Positions 35,985 to 43,952 of a DNA stretch of 64,000 bases are shown here, in pieces (the first letter of the stretch is position 1; each line of letters opens with the position of its first letter). The stretch is from contig JANPHP010000478.1 of assembly GCA_031424495.1 (NCBI GenBank), positions 21,286-85,285 of the forward strand. Direction: 5' to 3'. Source of the DNA: JADKCL01 sp031424495. GTDB taxonomy: Bacteria > Bacteroidota > Bacteroidia > J057 > JADKCL01. Below the pieces are notes generated by a model. That model had not been told where the DNA came from, did not search any database, and worked only from the letters and a program-made list of their open reading frames with translations. The translations under genes and the position numbers were made by a program.

Positions 35985-36704
35985 TCAAGTCTCCATTCGG
36001 CTGAAAATCAGGGCTGATACCCCCACCAGAACAACAGATAATACAACGGTGAGCAGCATCGTAATCGTGTAAACCCAATCGTTGCTGATGAATGCCGCCA
36101 ACATCGGGATCAAGGTCACATTTTGCCCAGCAAACCATACCACCAAGACGGCTGTGAGCACATTTGGAGACAGTATCCCGATGAGGATACCCACCGCTGC
36201 AGAGATCATTACCACGCCTACCCCTGAAATAAATTTCTCCACGATGGTCTCGCGCATGAGCGGGCTGATCTCAATGCCACGTGCAAGATCGATGACGACC
36301 CCTGCCCACATCGAAATCGCCAAAGCAATCGTCACACAGAATGTCACGGCAAAAAACTTGGCCCACATGAAGCTACTGCGGTGCACAGGGCGAATCAAGA
36401 AGAGGTCATAAACCTTTTTGGTCCGTTCATTGACGATCTCGACAGCCACCAAAGTAGCGGCGAGCATCCCACCCAGGCTGGAAAGTATCAGGGAAATGAA
36501 TGAGGAAGCTGGGAGCCGCACCGAGAATTGGGCCATCGCAGGGTTGGTCGGCATCTCATCGGGCAGCATGAAATACAAGGCAATCCCGACGATGGGCATA
36601 CCCACCCACATGCCGACCATAACAGCAGATTTTGCAAAGCCATTGAGCTCGTCTACAAACAATAGCCAGGTCTTGCTGCGCAAGCCAATAGTTTGATTTC
36701 TCAT
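35985..36704 (-). CDS. ABC-2 type transporter permease
   Basis: Membrane subunit of 239 aa with about six hydrophobic helices, including VMVGMWVGMPIVGIALYF, FISLILSSLGGMLAAT, FFAVTFCVTIALAISMW and the last VLSVVLVGVSALIFSR. A cytoplasmic segment ERTKKVYDLFLIRPVHRSSF resembles the coupling region of ABC-2 permeases. Its start overlaps the end of the ATPase gene by four bases (ATGA). Together they form an exporter of unknown substrate. Confidence 0.88.
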   Translation of the reverse strand: MRNQTIGLRSKTWLLFVDELNGFAKSAVMVGMWVGMPIVGIALYFMLPDEMPTNPAMAQFSVRLPASSFISLILSSLGGMLAATLVAVEIVNERTKKVYDLFLIRPVHRSSFMWAKFFAVTFCVTIALAISMWAGVVIDLARGIEISPLMRETIVEKFISGVGVVMISAAVGILIGILSPNVLTAVLVVWFAGQNVTLIPMLAAFISNDWVYTITMLLTVVLSVVLVGVSALIFSRMET

Positions 36705-37663
36705 TTGGTGAAGGACGGTAGAATGGGATTGGAAGTAAAACGTTTGTAAAGTTCATCTAAGCTAGGCTCGACCTCGCCGATGCGACGGATCGTGGCACCG
36801 TGTTGCAAAGATCCCCAAATGACGGCCTGCACGAGGCTATCCACGTCGGCTGTCGCCTCCAGCTCCAAAGACCAAACTTGCCCTTCCTTCGCCAATACCT
36901 GCTTGACTGCTGGAAGCTCGGTCATAAATGCAAAATCGATCGGCAAGGTGCTGTAAGCGACCTGTATTTCTTTGGCAACCCCAAAATGGGCTTGCAGTTC
37001 CTGCATATTGCCTGTTTTCAGGATGCGGCCCTTTTGAATAATGCCCATGCGGTCTGCGACGTCTTGCACGTCGCCCAGGATATGGCTTGAAAAAATCACG
37101 GTCGTCCCCGCCGCCTTCAGCTCCAAAATCTGCTCCTTGAGCCTGATGCGGCTCTCAGGATCCAATCCCGACAAAGGCTCATCCAGCACCAATAACCGAG
37201 GCTGATGCAGTAGAGCCTGCACAAAACCTACCTTTTGTTTCATGCCTCCACTCAGCTGTCTGATCTTCTTGTGGCGCACATCGCCGAGTTCAAATCGCCC
37301 CAAAAGCGCGGGAATGCGGGCTTTCAGATCGCTCACGCTCACATCACTCAGGCGCCCGAGGGTCATGAGCGCATGGTCGACCGTGCGCCAAGGTTGAAAT
37401 TCGGGATACTGCGGCAAGTAGCCCACCATTTTGTGGAGGCGATGCCGGTCGAGTGGTAAGCGCAAATCGCCGACTTGGATCGAACCTGTAAAATCAAGCA
37501 ACAAGCCCACCAACAACTTGAGCGTCGTGGTCTTCCCTGCGCCATTGGGCCCGATATAGCCAAAGATTTCGCCTTCATTCAGGGTAAAGGAGACATCCTC
37601 CAAAGCCTGAAACGACTTGTAGCGCTTGGCTACGTGATCAAATTCTACCAATGGTTTCGACAT
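36701..37663 (-). CDS. ABC transporter ATP-binding protein
   Basis: ATPase of 320 aa from the ATG at 37663. Walker A is GPNGAGKTTT, the signature is LSGGMKQKVGF, Walker B is LLVLDEPLSGLDPESR, and the switch His is in IFSSHILGDVQ. The C-terminal ~90 residues form the extra domain seen in ABC-2/drug-export ATPases. Coupled by overlap to the permease gene. An in-frame start at 37723 is less likely because family homology begins at KPLVEFDHV. A -7 box (TACTTTTG, minus strand) is present at 37683-37690. Confidence 0.94.
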   Translation of the reverse strand: MSKPLVEFDHVAKRYKSFQALEDVSFTLNEGEIFGYIGPNGAGKTTTLKLLVGLLLDFTGSIQVGDLRLPLDRHRLHKMVGYLPQYPEFQPWRTVDHALMTLGRLSDVSVSDLKARIPALLGRFELGDVRHKKIRQLSGGMKQKVGFVQALLHQPRLLVLDEPLSGLDPESRIRLKEQILELKAAGTTVIFSSHILGDVQDVADRMGIIQKGRILKTGNMQELQAHFGVAKEIQVAYSTLPIDFAFMTELPAVKQVLAKEGQVWSLELEATADVDSLVQAVIWGSLQHGATIRRIGEVEPSLDELYKRFTSNPILPSFTK

Positions 37664-38011
37664 AGTGCTATTGGGTGCGCAGCAAAAGTAAAGCATTTTT
37701 GAATCAATGGATCGGTCTTTCACATCCTAAAACCTGCATTCTGCCTCGTTTTGACTTCATTTAACCCGCTTTCAAGACTTGCCTGCCAGCAATTGCCTGC
37801 TCGCCTTGCAAAACAATCCCCGTGATTTGCGTTGGCCTGATTCTCCTTTCCAGCCTTATCTTGCATTCGTGAATCCCAATGGCGAAATACACTGGCTAAC
37901 CGCTCGAATTTATTGCGAGCGACAGCAAATGGTGGTGCCTCGTGGGATCATATTCAACAGCTTTTCAAGCTTGAAATTGCAGGTATGCGGTTCCAAAACC
38001 CGGTGCAATCC
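37664..38011. other. Intergenic region between divergent genes
   Basis: About 350 bases between the ABC operon and the large membrane protein gene. Besides the -7 element at 37683-37690 I see no RNA gene or repeat. An in-frame upstream extension of the membrane protein to 37913 is possible but lacks protein-like character. Confidence 0.4.
37683..37690 (-). promoter_or_regulatory. Possible -7 element for the ABC operon
   Basis: The minus strand reads TACTTTTG, matching TANNTTTG, 20 bases before the ATPase start. No -33 TTTG at the expected distance. Confidence 0.4.
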
Positions 38012-40249
38012 ATGAAAAGCAGATCAATCATCCCCTTGTTCGCCGTTCTCGCCATCGCTGTGCTGTGGCTGTGCATTGGGTACGGGAATGCTTTGCTGCA
38101 TCCCAACGACCAAATATTGCATACTTCCATCGATGGCTACAAAAACTACTACACGCCGCTCTACCACATCTACCATGACACGAGTTATACCTGGTTTGGG
38201 GGAATGAATTACCCAGACGGTGAGCACATTGTCTATACCGATGCGCAACCCTTGATATCCAACGCGCTGCGATGGATCCACCTGAATGTCGTCGATCTAG
38301 GGAATGCCGCACCGGGTATCTTGGTGCTGATCTTGCTCTTAGGGATTCTACCGGCTGTCGCCTGTATGTATGGTATACATCGCGAACTAGGCCTGCCGAC
38401 ATGGTGGGCGGCAGGAGCGGCCTTGCTCATTGTGTTGCTCTCGCCGCAATGGGCACGCCTGAGCGGGCACTACGCCCTAGCCCACATCTGGGCGATCCCA
38501 TTGGTTTTGTGGCTTACGTTGCGATGGCTGCGCGTGCCAAACTGGCCCCGAGCGGGACTCATTGCCATTGCCATCTTTTTGGAGGCTTGGATTCATCCCT
38601 ATCTGCTGATGGCAAGCTTTATTTTGGTGGGAGGATTGTGCTTGGGGCGAATCACATTGTATTTCCATCGGGCGAATCCAGCGTTTTTGATGCAAGCTGC
38701 GCTCGCTCTTGTGCTACCGATCCTGGTCTTCATGCTCATCATGCGGGTCACAGACCCTGTCGCGCATCGCCCACAGCACCCCAATGGCATGGCCGCAAAC
38801 CGCGCCCATATCGGCCAATTGATTGCTCCTCATTCCATTCCAGCCCTCAAATCCGTTGCCAATATCATTCCCGTACCCAAGGAACTCACCAACGAAGGCA
38901 ATGCCTATTTGGGGTTGGTTTCCGTGATCGGTTTGGGTGCAATTGCTATGGGCTGGGGGCGACGCAGCCTACGGCAGTGGCGCTCAGCCCGCAAAAAAGC
39001 TTGGCTCGGTTATGCACGCCCCTTCGCCAACCCACTTGCGAACGCTATGGCATGGGCCTCAGGCATCGCCTTAGTGATCGCAACGGGATTCCCAGCGGGC
39101 AAGCACCTCGAGCAATGGGCAGAATGGCTGCCTTTCCTCACGCAATTCCGTAGCTCGGGACGTTTCGCCTGGATTTGCTACTACATCCTGACCGTGCTTG
39201 TGGCCCATTCACTTTGGCGTTGGGTGTCACTGCTGCAACGACGCGGTCGCAAGCTTTTGCCGAAGGTTGTGGTCGCTGCAGCTTGCGCCATCACGCTTGC
39301 AGAGTGCATCTTGCTGCAAGCGCCCGTATCGAATGGCATCGTCACGATCGCCCAAAACCCCTCCAACGCACAACTTCGCTGGGCCGGGACTCCCAGCGGA
39401 TGGCAAGCTGCCATTGATCCAAAAGATTACAGCGCCCTGCTCGTCCTGCCCTATTTTCACATCGGATCCGAAAATTTTGATATCCTCAGTGACATCAGCC
39501 CCCTGCCCGCGATGTCTGCAAGCTTGCATACGGGCCTGCCGCTCTTGAACGTGAACTTGAGTCGCACCTCACTCTACCAAACGTGGGATCGCCTTGCGCT
39601 CTTGAGCCCACCCGATCCCGAATCGTCACTCGCAAAACGCCTCAGTACCACTTGCAAGCCGATTTTGATTGCATTGCTTGCACCTTCCGACCGAATGAAT
39701 GGGCAAGCCTTGCTTGATCAGGCTGACTCGCTCGGCATATTCCAAGGCGTGACTTTGCTCAGCCTACCTCCAAGTAATCTACTGAAAATCAAGGCTCCTA
39801 TGCAATTCCCCAAAGCGAACAGCATCCTGCCTGATTCACACCAAACGCAGGCGATGGAGTGGCATTTTGAAGATGAACCCACGGAAATTTCGCATGGTGG
39901 ACGCGGTGCTTTGAAAATAGATCCTCGCAAGCAGCACATCTTGTATGAGGGAAAGTTGCCGGGACCTCCTGATGCCTCATTTCAGATCACGATGTGGGTG
40001 CGATTGAAGCAAGATGGCGCAGCCATCACAGGTTGGGGACGGTTTGAAAACACGCCACAGGGCAATCCGATCACCTACCTCATCAGCGGCATGAAAGACC
40101 ATATCGTGCGTGTAGATGGCGAATGGGCACTTCTGGAATCAATTTTCATCCGCCAATCACCCTCAAACATTTTTAAGATGGTGGTACGCGACGCCAAGCC
40201 GTCTTGCAAACAAATGTGGATCGATGACTTGATCATCAAACCGCTCTAG
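38012..40249 (+). CDS. Large polytopic membrane protein with C-terminal beta-sandwich
   Basis: Protein of 745 aa. The N-terminal ~440 residues hold about ten hydrophobic helices, with the periplasmic loop pattern of GT-C/PMT-like glycosyltransferases: an early acidic loop after helix 1 (NDQILHTSIDGYKNYY) and AHIWAIPLVLWLTLRWL. The C-terminal ~110 residues (from about 630) look like a jelly-roll binding domain (RGALKIDPRKQHILYEG, FQITMWVRLKQ, KQMWIDDLIIKPL). This combination suggests a lipid-linked sugar transferase or polysaccharide-handling protein, but I cannot confirm a family. The start is taken at the ATG at 38012, directly before the first helix. Confidence 0.7.
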   Translation: MKSRSIIPLFAVLAIAVLWLCIGYGNALLHPNDQILHTSIDGYKNYYTPLYHIYHDTSYTWFGGMNYPDGEHIVYTDAQPLISNALRWIHLNVVDLGNAAPGILVLILLLGILPAVACMYGIHRELGLPTWWAAGAALLIVLLSPQWARLSGHYALAHIWAIPLVLWLTLRWLRVPNWPRAGLIAIAIFLEAWIHPYLLMASFILVGGLCLGRITLYFHRANPAFLMQAALALVLPILVFMLIMRVTDPVAHRPQHPNGMAANRAHIGQLIAPHSIPALKSVANIIPVPKELTNEGNAYLGLVSVIGLGAIAMGWGRRSLRQWRSARKKAWLGYARPFANPLANAMAWASGIALVIATGFPAGKHLEQWAEWLPFLTQFRSSGRFAWICYYILTVLVAHSLWRWVSLLQRRGRKLLPKVVVAAACAITLAECILLQAPVSNGIVTIAQNPSNAQLRWAGTPSGWQAAIDPKDYSALLVLPYFHIGSENFDILSDISPLPAMSASLHTGLPLLNVNLSRTSLYQTWDRLALLSPPDPESSLAKRLSTTCKPILIALLAPSDRMNGQALLDQADSLGIFQGVTLLSLPPSNLLKIKAPMQFPKANSILPDSHQTQAMEWHFEDEPTEISHGGRGALKIDPRKQHILYEGKLPGPPDASFQITMWVRLKQDGAAITGWGRFENTPQGNPITYLISGMKDHIVRVDGEWALLESIFIRQSPSNIFKMVVRDAKPSCKQMWIDDLIIKPL

Positions 40250-40382
40250 TGTTGCGACACACCTAAATTTTCCGAATTTGACCAAGGGTTACCCTCGCAT
40301 TGTCAACCCAATTTTTCGCATCAAATGGTCGTCTCAATTTCATTGACAGGGTTGATTTTGCATTGCAGGTATGCTTTTGGAT

Positions 40383-40587
40383 AAGCCCGAAGGGCTTCGA
40401 CGTGGATAGCCGTGGGTAAAACCCACGGTTAGAAACGTCATAGAAACACCAACCCCGATAGGGGTTGAACTTGATTCGAGAATTACCATACTGTATTCAA
40501 ATTCAACCCTTTCAGGGTTTATCATCCATAAACGCCTCTTACCCCCGGTTGTACCGGGGGCTATCCAAGTTGAAGTCCTTCGGACTT
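40383..40587. repeat. Cluster of six non-identical palindromes
   Basis: Six stem-loops in 205 bases: 40383-40397 (AAGCCC/GGGCTT, loop GAA), 40410-40428 (CCGTGGGT/ACCCACGG, loop AAA), 40450-40467 (CAACCCC/GGGGTTG, loop GATA), 40505-40519 (AACCCT/AGGGTT, loop TTC), 40542-40560 (CCCCCGGT/ACCGGGGG, loop TGT) and 40573-40587 (AAGTCC/GGACTT, loop TTC). Loops are 3-4 bases and centres lie about 28-55 bases apart. They resemble REP-like families scattered between genes in Bacteroidota, possibly mobilised by a REP-associated transposase encoded elsewhere. Confidence 0.8.
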
Positions 40588-40804
40588 GAAAATGTGAATT
40601 TTCGAATCCCATTCATGCCTGGTGAAAAGAATAGTCGTCATTTGAAGAATACGGGGCCGGACACAGATTTTGCATTCAGAAAATTTAGTGCTGTCGCATC
40701 ACTAGAAGACCGCTACGATGGTTTTGCATCCGCTCAATATGGCCTTGGTCGCAAGCACGCTTGCTTCAAATCGCGTGAAAAGCAGGGTTTAGCGGAAGAT
40801 TTGC

Positions 40805-40812
40805 TACATTTG
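40805..40812 (+). promoter_or_regulatory. Possible -7 element
   Basis: TACATTTG, a full match to TANNTTTG, 19 bases before the ATG at 40832. No TTTG box at the -33 position. Confidence 0.4.
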
Positions 40813-40831
40813 CACCGAAAACACGCACAGC

Positions 40832-41374
40832 ATGAAACGATTCACACTTACCACACCCACTCAAATCGGGGGGCTCGTCATCGGTCTTGGGTTGATGATC
40901 TTGACGGTCGTCGTTGGCTGTAAACCACTCGCAGCTGCTGAAGTGACTGCTGCGCGCAAATCTGAGGATGCATTGTGCAAAGCGGTCGTCGACACATACA
41001 GGAAACAAGACATTGATGCCTTTATGCAACTGGCGCTGAGTCCTTCGCTAGTAAAGCAAATGATGGCCTCGGTCAATGTGCCCGAGAGCGCCAAGCGGGA
41101 ATCGATACGCAACAAGGGCGCATTTGCCCACCAAGTGCAGGACAGCCTGCAGTCAGTGCTCCGCTCCGCCAATATCAATTGGGAAACCGCTGCTTTTGAG
41201 CGCTTTGTGCCGATCCGCAAACCCATAGAAATCGCGACAGGTTACAAAATGACTTTGGGAAGATTGTTTCTGAAGGCAAGCGAAGGACGTTTTTCGCAGC
41301 CGATCACCCTTGTGCAGCGCGATGACAATGCCTTTTACGTCGGGGATTTTGGTCCTTTTGAGCCCGAAAAATAG
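40832..41374 (+). CDS. Hypothetical membrane-anchored or lipoprotein
   Basis: Protein of 180 aa with an N-terminal hydrophobic segment (about 12-30) ending VVVGC, which may be a lipobox (Cys30). The mature part has a helical Ala/Lys-rich stretch (VTAARKSEDALCKAVVDTYRKQDIDAFMQLA) and a C-terminal strand-rich part ending FYVGDFGPFEPEK. The overall pattern is like small NTF2/DUF4878-type domains that follow lipoboxes, but this is not firm. Function unknown. Confidence 0.6.
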   Translation: MKRFTLTTPTQIGGLVIGLGLMILTVVVGCKPLAAAEVTAARKSEDALCKAVVDTYRKQDIDAFMQLALSPSLVKQMMASVNVPESAKRESIRNKGAFAHQVQDSLQSVLRSANINWETAAFERFVPIRKPIEIATGYKMTLGRLFLKASEGRFSQPITLVQRDDNAFYVGDFGPFEPEK

Positions 41375-41405
41375 AGGATCGGCAGATGTAAGAATAGCTT
41401 TTGTC

Positions 41406-41786
41406 ATGTTATCAAATATCAAAATGCGGTCAAAATTATGGTTGTGGGCGTTACTGCTGTTGGGAATCATTCCGACTGCCTACCTGTTGTGGCAGTCCTC
41501 GCAAGCCATGGACACCAAGATCGCAGACAAATTTCAAGAGGCTGAATCAGAAAGGCATGCATTTGTAATTTCCTCAAACTTTGACCTGCTCAAAGAAAAT
41601 CTGATCGAGGTCCATCGGGACTATTGGCTACAGCGAGTACGCATCGCGGAGCAAGCGCGATGGAACACCATGTTTTTGGGTGGCATGCTGCTCTTGCTCA
41701 TGGCCTTGATCGTCAAGCTTTGGCGCAAAAACTCCATACCGGGTGACAATCCAGAAGCTCCCGAACCGCCAAATGGAGGTGGATGA
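41406..41786 (+). CDS. Small two-helix membrane protein
   Basis: Protein of 126 aa from the ATG at 41406 (an ATG at 41424 is an alternative). It has one transmembrane helix near the N-terminus (LWLWALLLLGIIPTAYLLW) and a second around residues 85-105 (MFLGGMLLLLMALIVKLW). They are separated by a charged extracytoplasmic helical loop of about 50 residues. The tail is Pro/Gly-rich. It lies 31 bases after the preceding gene. Not recognised. Confidence 0.6.
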   Translation: MLSNIKMRSKLWLWALLLLGIIPTAYLLWQSSQAMDTKIADKFQEAESERHAFVISSNFDLLKENLIEVHRDYWLQRVRIAEQARWNTMFLGGMLLLLMALIVKLWRKNSIPGDNPEAPEPPNGGG

Positions 41787-41948
41787 AAGGTTTTTTTCGA
41801 TTATTAGTTCGACAATCAAAAAAATTCTTAATTTCGTCATTGCATTGGACACCAACTTGAGGTATTGGGAGATTTAAAGTCGCCTCACGTTATAGGTCCA
41901 TCTTGAAAAATAACGGTGCAGAGTCACTAGGCAGCACCACCTTGGAAG

Positions 41949-42659
41949 ATGTTGGCGAGAATTTTCAACTTTGGGAAAAATTCGGGAAAACCCTTTTCTG
42001 AGATCAACCGCGAACTTACTGCGATTGGCTCGGGGATCAGGGTGCACGACCGCCAGGTACATCTGCGCAACAGACATTGCATTGTTTTCGGCAATTATAT
42101 CGACTTCTGGGAGAATGGAATGAAGTGGCTCGGCGTTGACAATGTCACCGACGACCGCGTCAAAGCCATTTTGCTTCATTTTTGGTTGGAGTTGCGCCTC
42201 AACAGCGAGGAGATCGAGCGCCGGGTTCCTGGCATCGAGTTTCCCGTGAGCCGCAAGAAAATTGAAGAAGGCGAAGAATCATTTTTGGATTGGTATTGGC
42301 AAAACCTGTTGGCTCGCGGCGACCGCCGCTTTGGCCGCCTGATCGAGCTATTTGCCTCCAATGAGCGCACGCGTCGCCTCATGTCTTTCACCCGCCTGCG
42401 CGATTTTGCATTCAGCAATCGCATTCCACCCAAAGAAGCCAATAGCCTGCTACCTTTTGTGCGCATCACCGATAGCTATGACTTTCAGGTTGTGATCTGC
42501 ATGGGCATCGTCGACGAGGATGGCGAAACCCAACCACGACGCGTCGTAGGCACGGGAAATGCCGAGCAAGTCTATGAAATGGTGCTCAACTACCTGCCGC
42601 CCAACATCGGCATGGCACGCTACGAGAGCGAAGACGATGAAGGCGAATTCGCAGCCTGA
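41949..42659 (+). CDS. Conserved-looking hypothetical protein
   Basis: Soluble protein of 236 aa without a signal peptide and not recognised. It has a helical central region (VKAILLHFWLELRLNSEEIERRV; LIELFASNERTRRLMSFTRLRDFAF) and an acidic tail (YESEDDEGEFAA). Codon use looks like that of the neighbouring core genes. The start is the first in-frame ATG after an A+T-rich gap. Function unknown. Confidence 0.55.
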   Translation: MLARIFNFGKNSGKPFSEINRELTAIGSGIRVHDRQVHLRNRHCIVFGNYIDFWENGMKWLGVDNVTDDRVKAILLHFWLELRLNSEEIERRVPGIEFPVSRKKIEEGEESFLDWYWQNLLARGDRRFGRLIELFASNERTRRLMSFTRLRDFAFSNRIPPKEANSLLPFVRITDSYDFQVVICMGIVDEDGETQPRRVVGTGNAEQVYEMVLNYLPPNIGMARYESEDDEGEFAA

Positions 42660-42795
42660 TTCCAAATTCCTGTAAAACCTCTGATGAATCGGATCTCTAA
42701 ATCCCGCGTCCAAGCGTCGCTGGGATAGCTGCATTTCGTCCCCGCCTGCATTCGTCAATCGCACCCTTCCTTCCCGCAGGTTCAAGAATACCCCC

Positions 42796-42835
42796 AAAAA
42801 AAAAGAGCGCAGAAGAATCCAAGATTCCCCTGCGC
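42796..42835 (-). terminator. Terminator of the polyamine operon
   Basis: On the minus strand a 13-bp stem (GCGCAGGGGAATC with GATTCTTCTGCGC, including G-T pairs, 3-base loop) is followed by nine T almost at once. It lies about 50 bases after the agmatinase stop. Confidence 0.85.
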
Positions 42836-42884
42836 CTTATTTCATCTACCGTGAATGGCTCACGGCGAGATTGTTACTGTAAAA

Positions 42885-43949
42885 TCACAGCTGCACCGTA
42901 GATTGGCTCATCATGCCGCACATCCTATACAGAATGCGCGCACCTACATTGCCATCCCATTCGCTTCCTTCTGTACCGGGATTCACCTCGACAAGGTCCA
43001 CCCCGATGATCTCACGACCGCTGAGGCGCACCTGATCCAGCAAATACATTGCTTTCTCATAGCGGAGTCCTCCCGCGACGGGCGTGCCTGTATTGCCACA
43101 GAGCGAAGGCTCCAATCCATCGATGTCAAAGCTGAAATACACCTTGCCGGGCAAGTAGGCGATGATCTCATCGCAGGTCTTGGCCCAGGTGTCTCCAGCA
43201 AAAGCCGCCTTTTGCAGGCTGCGGTCGCTGAAGTATTTCACACGAGGAGTCGCTGCATTGGCCCGCTCGATTTCCTCCTCACACATGTCACGCACGCCTA
43301 CCTGCACGAGCCGCGTGACCGCAGCCACCTCCTGCAAGGCATTGTACATGATGCTCGCATGCGAGTACCGGAAACCTTCGTAAGCCTGGCGCAGGTCCAT
43401 GTGGGCATCGATCTGCAAGATCCCAAAGTTGCCAAAGCGTTTGGCGAGTGCACGCAGCAGCCCGAGGGGCGTGCTGTGATCGCCACCCAACAGCGCAACC
43501 TTCTTGCCTTGCGCCATGATCGCAGCCGACTCACGCTCCACCCAGTCACACATCGCAGCACAGGCAGTGTTGATCTTTTGCAGATCAGCGGCCGGTTCCG
43601 GGTATTCGACAGGGTTGTTGCCCATTTCCTGCATGCGGATGAGCGGCTCGGCGAGGGCGCGCAGCTCGGCACTCTGTGCCTGCAACTTGCCATCGATCGG
43701 CAGCATCGCGATGCCGCAATGCCAGATGCTCCCCAAGTCCTCGTCATACAGATCGAGCTGCGGCGAGGCGCCCAGCACAGCCTCGGGACCTGCGGCAGTG
43801 CCGGCGCCATAAGACACCGTCACGTCCCAAGGCACGGGCAGCACCACGACATCGGCCTCATCGACCGTGAAGGGCAGCCCAAAAATCTTGCCCGAGGTAT
43901 CTCCCGCCCCATTGGGGTTGAAGGCCTTGATCTTATCGATTTTGGACAT
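42885..43949 (-). CDS. Agmatinase/arginase-family ureohydrolase
   Basis: Mn-dependent ureohydrolase of 354 aa. All three metal-binding motifs are intact: GGDHS (155-159), DAHMD (181-185) and SFDIDGLEPS (273-282, D275 and D277). It starts four bases after the SpeD-SpeE fusion gene, which makes agmatinase (agmatine to putrescine and urea) the best reading, since putrescine is the acceptor for spermidine synthase. Arginase or formimidoylglutamase activity cannot be excluded from sequence. A strong terminator follows. Confidence 0.88.
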   Translation of the reverse strand: MSKIDKIKAFNPNGAGDTSGKIFGLPFTVDEADVVVLPVPWDVTVSYGAGTAAGPEAVLGASPQLDLYDEDLGSIWHCGIAMLPIDGKLQAQSAELRALAEPLIRMQEMGNNPVEYPEPAADLQKINTACAAMCDWVERESAAIMAQGKKVALLGGDHSTPLGLLRALAKRFGNFGILQIDAHMDLRQAYEGFRYSHASIMYNALQEVAAVTRLVQVGVRDMCEEEIERANAATPRVKYFSDRSLQKAAFAGDTWAKTCDEIIAYLPGKVYFSFDIDGLEPSLCGNTGTPVAGGLRYEKAMYLLDQVRLSGREIIGVDLVEVNPGTEGSEWDGNVGARILYRMCGMMSQSTVQL

Positions 43950-43952
43950 GGC

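Larger units (their letters stand above)
40250..40831. other. Intergenic region with palindrome cluster
   Basis: About 580 bases without a supported gene. The middle is occupied by six different palindromes (40383-40587, listed separately). The right part contains a -7 element at 40805-40812 for the next gene. An open frame across 40465-40923 is an artefact of the palindromes. Confidence 0.6.

Noticed and set aside
40383..40587. CRISPR array
   Set aside because: The repeats differ in sequence from one another, spacers are irregular and no cas gene is present.
40465..40923. A plus-strand frame of 152 codons across the palindrome cluster
   Set aside because: It translates the palindromes and runs into the real gene at 40832 in another frame.
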